Part shown: one piece after another, positions 62,076 to 64,000 of the stretch
How the letters are laid out: each line of letters begins with the position of its first letter
How positions within the stretch are numbered: position 1 is the first letter of the stretch
From: Ceriagrion tenellum
Lineage: Eukaryota; Arthropoda; Insecta; Odonata; Coenagrionidae
NCBI GenBank assembly: GCA_963169105.1
Contig: OY720643.1
Location: 79,157,696-79,221,695 of the forward strand
Reading direction: 5' to 3'
Length of the DNA stretch: 64,000 nt
Notes under the pieces: generated by a model
Databases searched by the model: none
What the model was told of the DNA's origin: nothing
Seen by the model: only the letters and a program-made list of their open reading frames with translations
Program-made: the position numbers and the translations under genes

Positions 62076-64000
62076 GTGTAGACATCCGTTCATCTGATAT
62101 ACCAAGTCTACGGTAGCCTACGGGATTGCTTTCAATTGCAATATTTGTGTGTTATATAAATGTTCCTGCTTATTACTGTTACTACTTATTAATCAAACTA
62201 AGGCTAAGGGTGTTAATTTCACTCGTCTCCCCCTACCGTTCACAGTCAATTCACTCGCGACGTCTTTCTGATTTGCGTTGCAAAATGAGCGCTGAGCAAT
62301 AAAGATAACCCAGGGAGCACTGACGGATGCGATGACGCACTTAATTATACTGCCATAAATTATCTCATCCAAGACCCACCTTGCGTACCGAGGAGTCTAA
62401 TTTGGACAACGTAGAATGCAATTTCACAAAATATTCGTTTAAATTCTTCAACTCAGAAAAATCAATACACGTATTAAGCAATATTGAAAGGAAATACATG
62501 CGCTAGGGACGTGAAACAGAATTTTATCCTGGCATTAGTACATTCAACATTTTTTGCGGCAAAATAACGGTCATTTCAAGGAGTGCATTTTGTTTACTGA
62601 CCACATGCAGGTAGAGGTGCAGTCATTTAAGGAAAAGAGGGAGGTCGTTGTTTCCCAGAATTCCATCATAAGACCTGCTTTCAAGAATATTTTTCCTTTC
62701 TTTAATTTTTTTCCTCCCTTCTTTCATGAAGGCTGACTTCTTTGCATCAGAGGACACATTCAAATGTCTAATTAAATATACTGTCGTGAGACAAAGAATC
62801 TAAGCACGACCAGCAGTTGTAAGCAATGCAGTCTCAGGTTGAAAGCTCTGATTTCTTCCAATCTTGCAATAGTAGCAAAAGAGCTCCTGACCTAAGAAGA
62901 CTATGAATTTCTCAGCATGAACTATAAGTGACAGCAGAAGATATAACCAAAATACCAGCTCCCTTGGGCAGAAATGTTACTTTAAGTAGCCTCTCAAGTT
63001 CTATGGGCTTCATAGAGAGAAGTACCTTTGTGTACGGTGACTCTGAGATGGGCAAACGTCGGCACAACAGGGAAAGAAACTCAATAATAGCACAGCCCGT
63101 AGCACCAAATAATATCTCAATCAAACCTATAGAATGAAAATGAGGATTCATAGTCCTTGTTGTCGTTGTTGTAATTCATAATCTCATTTTACCCATAAAT
63201 TCAAAACTCGATAGCCAAAATTTTAGAATTTACAGACGGTCAAACTTTACATATCCTTGTGGTCACGACAGTAATGGATCGGATTCCTTCATCGTGCCCG
63301 TACTGGCATGATTGGAAATGTATTGAACACTATCGAGAAACTCTATATGATTCACTTCTTATATAACTCTGCCGTTCTTCAATAATATTTCAACAGCGAT
63401 AATTATCTAAGGGCACGGCTGTAAAACTCAACGCAAGACATAACAAGGCATGACTGTTGTCCATAAGAGTTGGTGAAGTGAAAATGTGAAGTCGGATTTT
63501 ATTAATAACCTCTAAAATTTGCAGCAAAAATGAATAAGTTAAAGACAGATCAATAAAGACCATAGTTTACAAAGAAAGACTCTCTTTAACACGATATCTC
63601 TGGTTTCGGACTGAGTTTTTTTATTGAGTTGGATTTTAAAGGTTTCACCTAAGTAATAGTTCCAATTATCAACTATTGTGCTTCATTTACCTGAAAACAC
63701 GTATGTTTATTCGAAAAAATAGGCGATTCCTGAGCTTTCAATCCTATATCGATCGCGGGGATAACCTTTTCTTTTCGTGGTTATCATAACGGGTGTTAAA
63801 TGCTTTGATACTAATTTAAACCATGAATTTTAATTTTTTATAATGAGAAGTACTTGTTTTAAACGACAATTTAAATTACCCAATATTTTATTTATAGTAA
63901 TACCTACTAATGAAAGCTTTTATGTACATGAAAATCCATACACAAATTATTTAAACACTTATTCATTTTTTATTTAAACAATATTATGTAAACAATTTAT
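62076..64000. other. unannotated stretch to window end
   Basis: Frames 62912-63151 (minus) and 62928-63137 (plus) overlap and neither shows a domain. No repeat recognised. Confidence 0.45.

Overview
This is an A+T-rich, intergenic or intronic-looking piece of a eukaryotic nuclear genome. The mix of elements is typical of arthropods: CR1-like LINE tails ending in a GTAGATG microsatellite, Penelope-like retroelements with a GIY-YIG domain, tRNA-derived SINEs, a Ty3/Gypsy fragment, and TTAA-flanked or other terminal-inverted-repeat DNA elements. I found no intact host protein gene, rRNA or CRISPR array, and no intact mobile element. Long open frames are short, mostly overlap on both strands, and are best explained by chance or by eroded transposons. 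The species cannot be named from this sequence alone; arthropod, probably insect, is an inference.

Layout. 1-6 kb: a CR1-like LINE 3' end, a tRNA-derived SINE, an antisense LINE fragment and a GC-rich island. 6-14 kb: a degenerate tRNA-like head joined to a 152-bp tandem dimer, a larger duplication interrupted by a 144-bp insert with 14-bp flanking duplications, a second CR1-like copy, and dispersed ~160-bp repeats. 14-18 kb: a 159-bp inverted-repeat element carrying a tRNA-like core, a GC island, an inverted Penelope-type tail, and a minus-strand SINE. 18-23 kb: a mosaic of nested duplications, including a perfect 149-bp one. 25-32 kb: a piggyBac-like MITE, a Penelope-type tail, a minus-strand Penelope coding remnant, and an antisense LINE split by a 546-bp TTAA-flanked element. 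35-38 kb: a tandem dimer, a LINE tail, a 240-bp foldback with hammerhead-ribozyme-like core sequence, and a ~1 kb GC-rich island. 39-46 kb: a (TA)47 tract, an antisense CR1-like copy, and tail-to-tail LINE fragments. 46-53 kb: duplications, a ~275-bp MITE, and the best-preserved Penelope remnant. 53-64 kb: GC islands, a third CR1-like tail, a decayed second tRNA-like inverted-repeat element, and a Ty3/Gypsy RT remnant.

The recurring theme is Penelope-type termini. At least six sites carry GAAAC-centred hairpin sequences like those of hammerhead ribozymes described in Penelope-like elements; two of the six arrangements are inverted-repeat (foldback) forms. The other unusual item is a small TIR element whose interior is tRNA-like, present in two copies. 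All assignments come from reading the sequence by eye; no database search was run.
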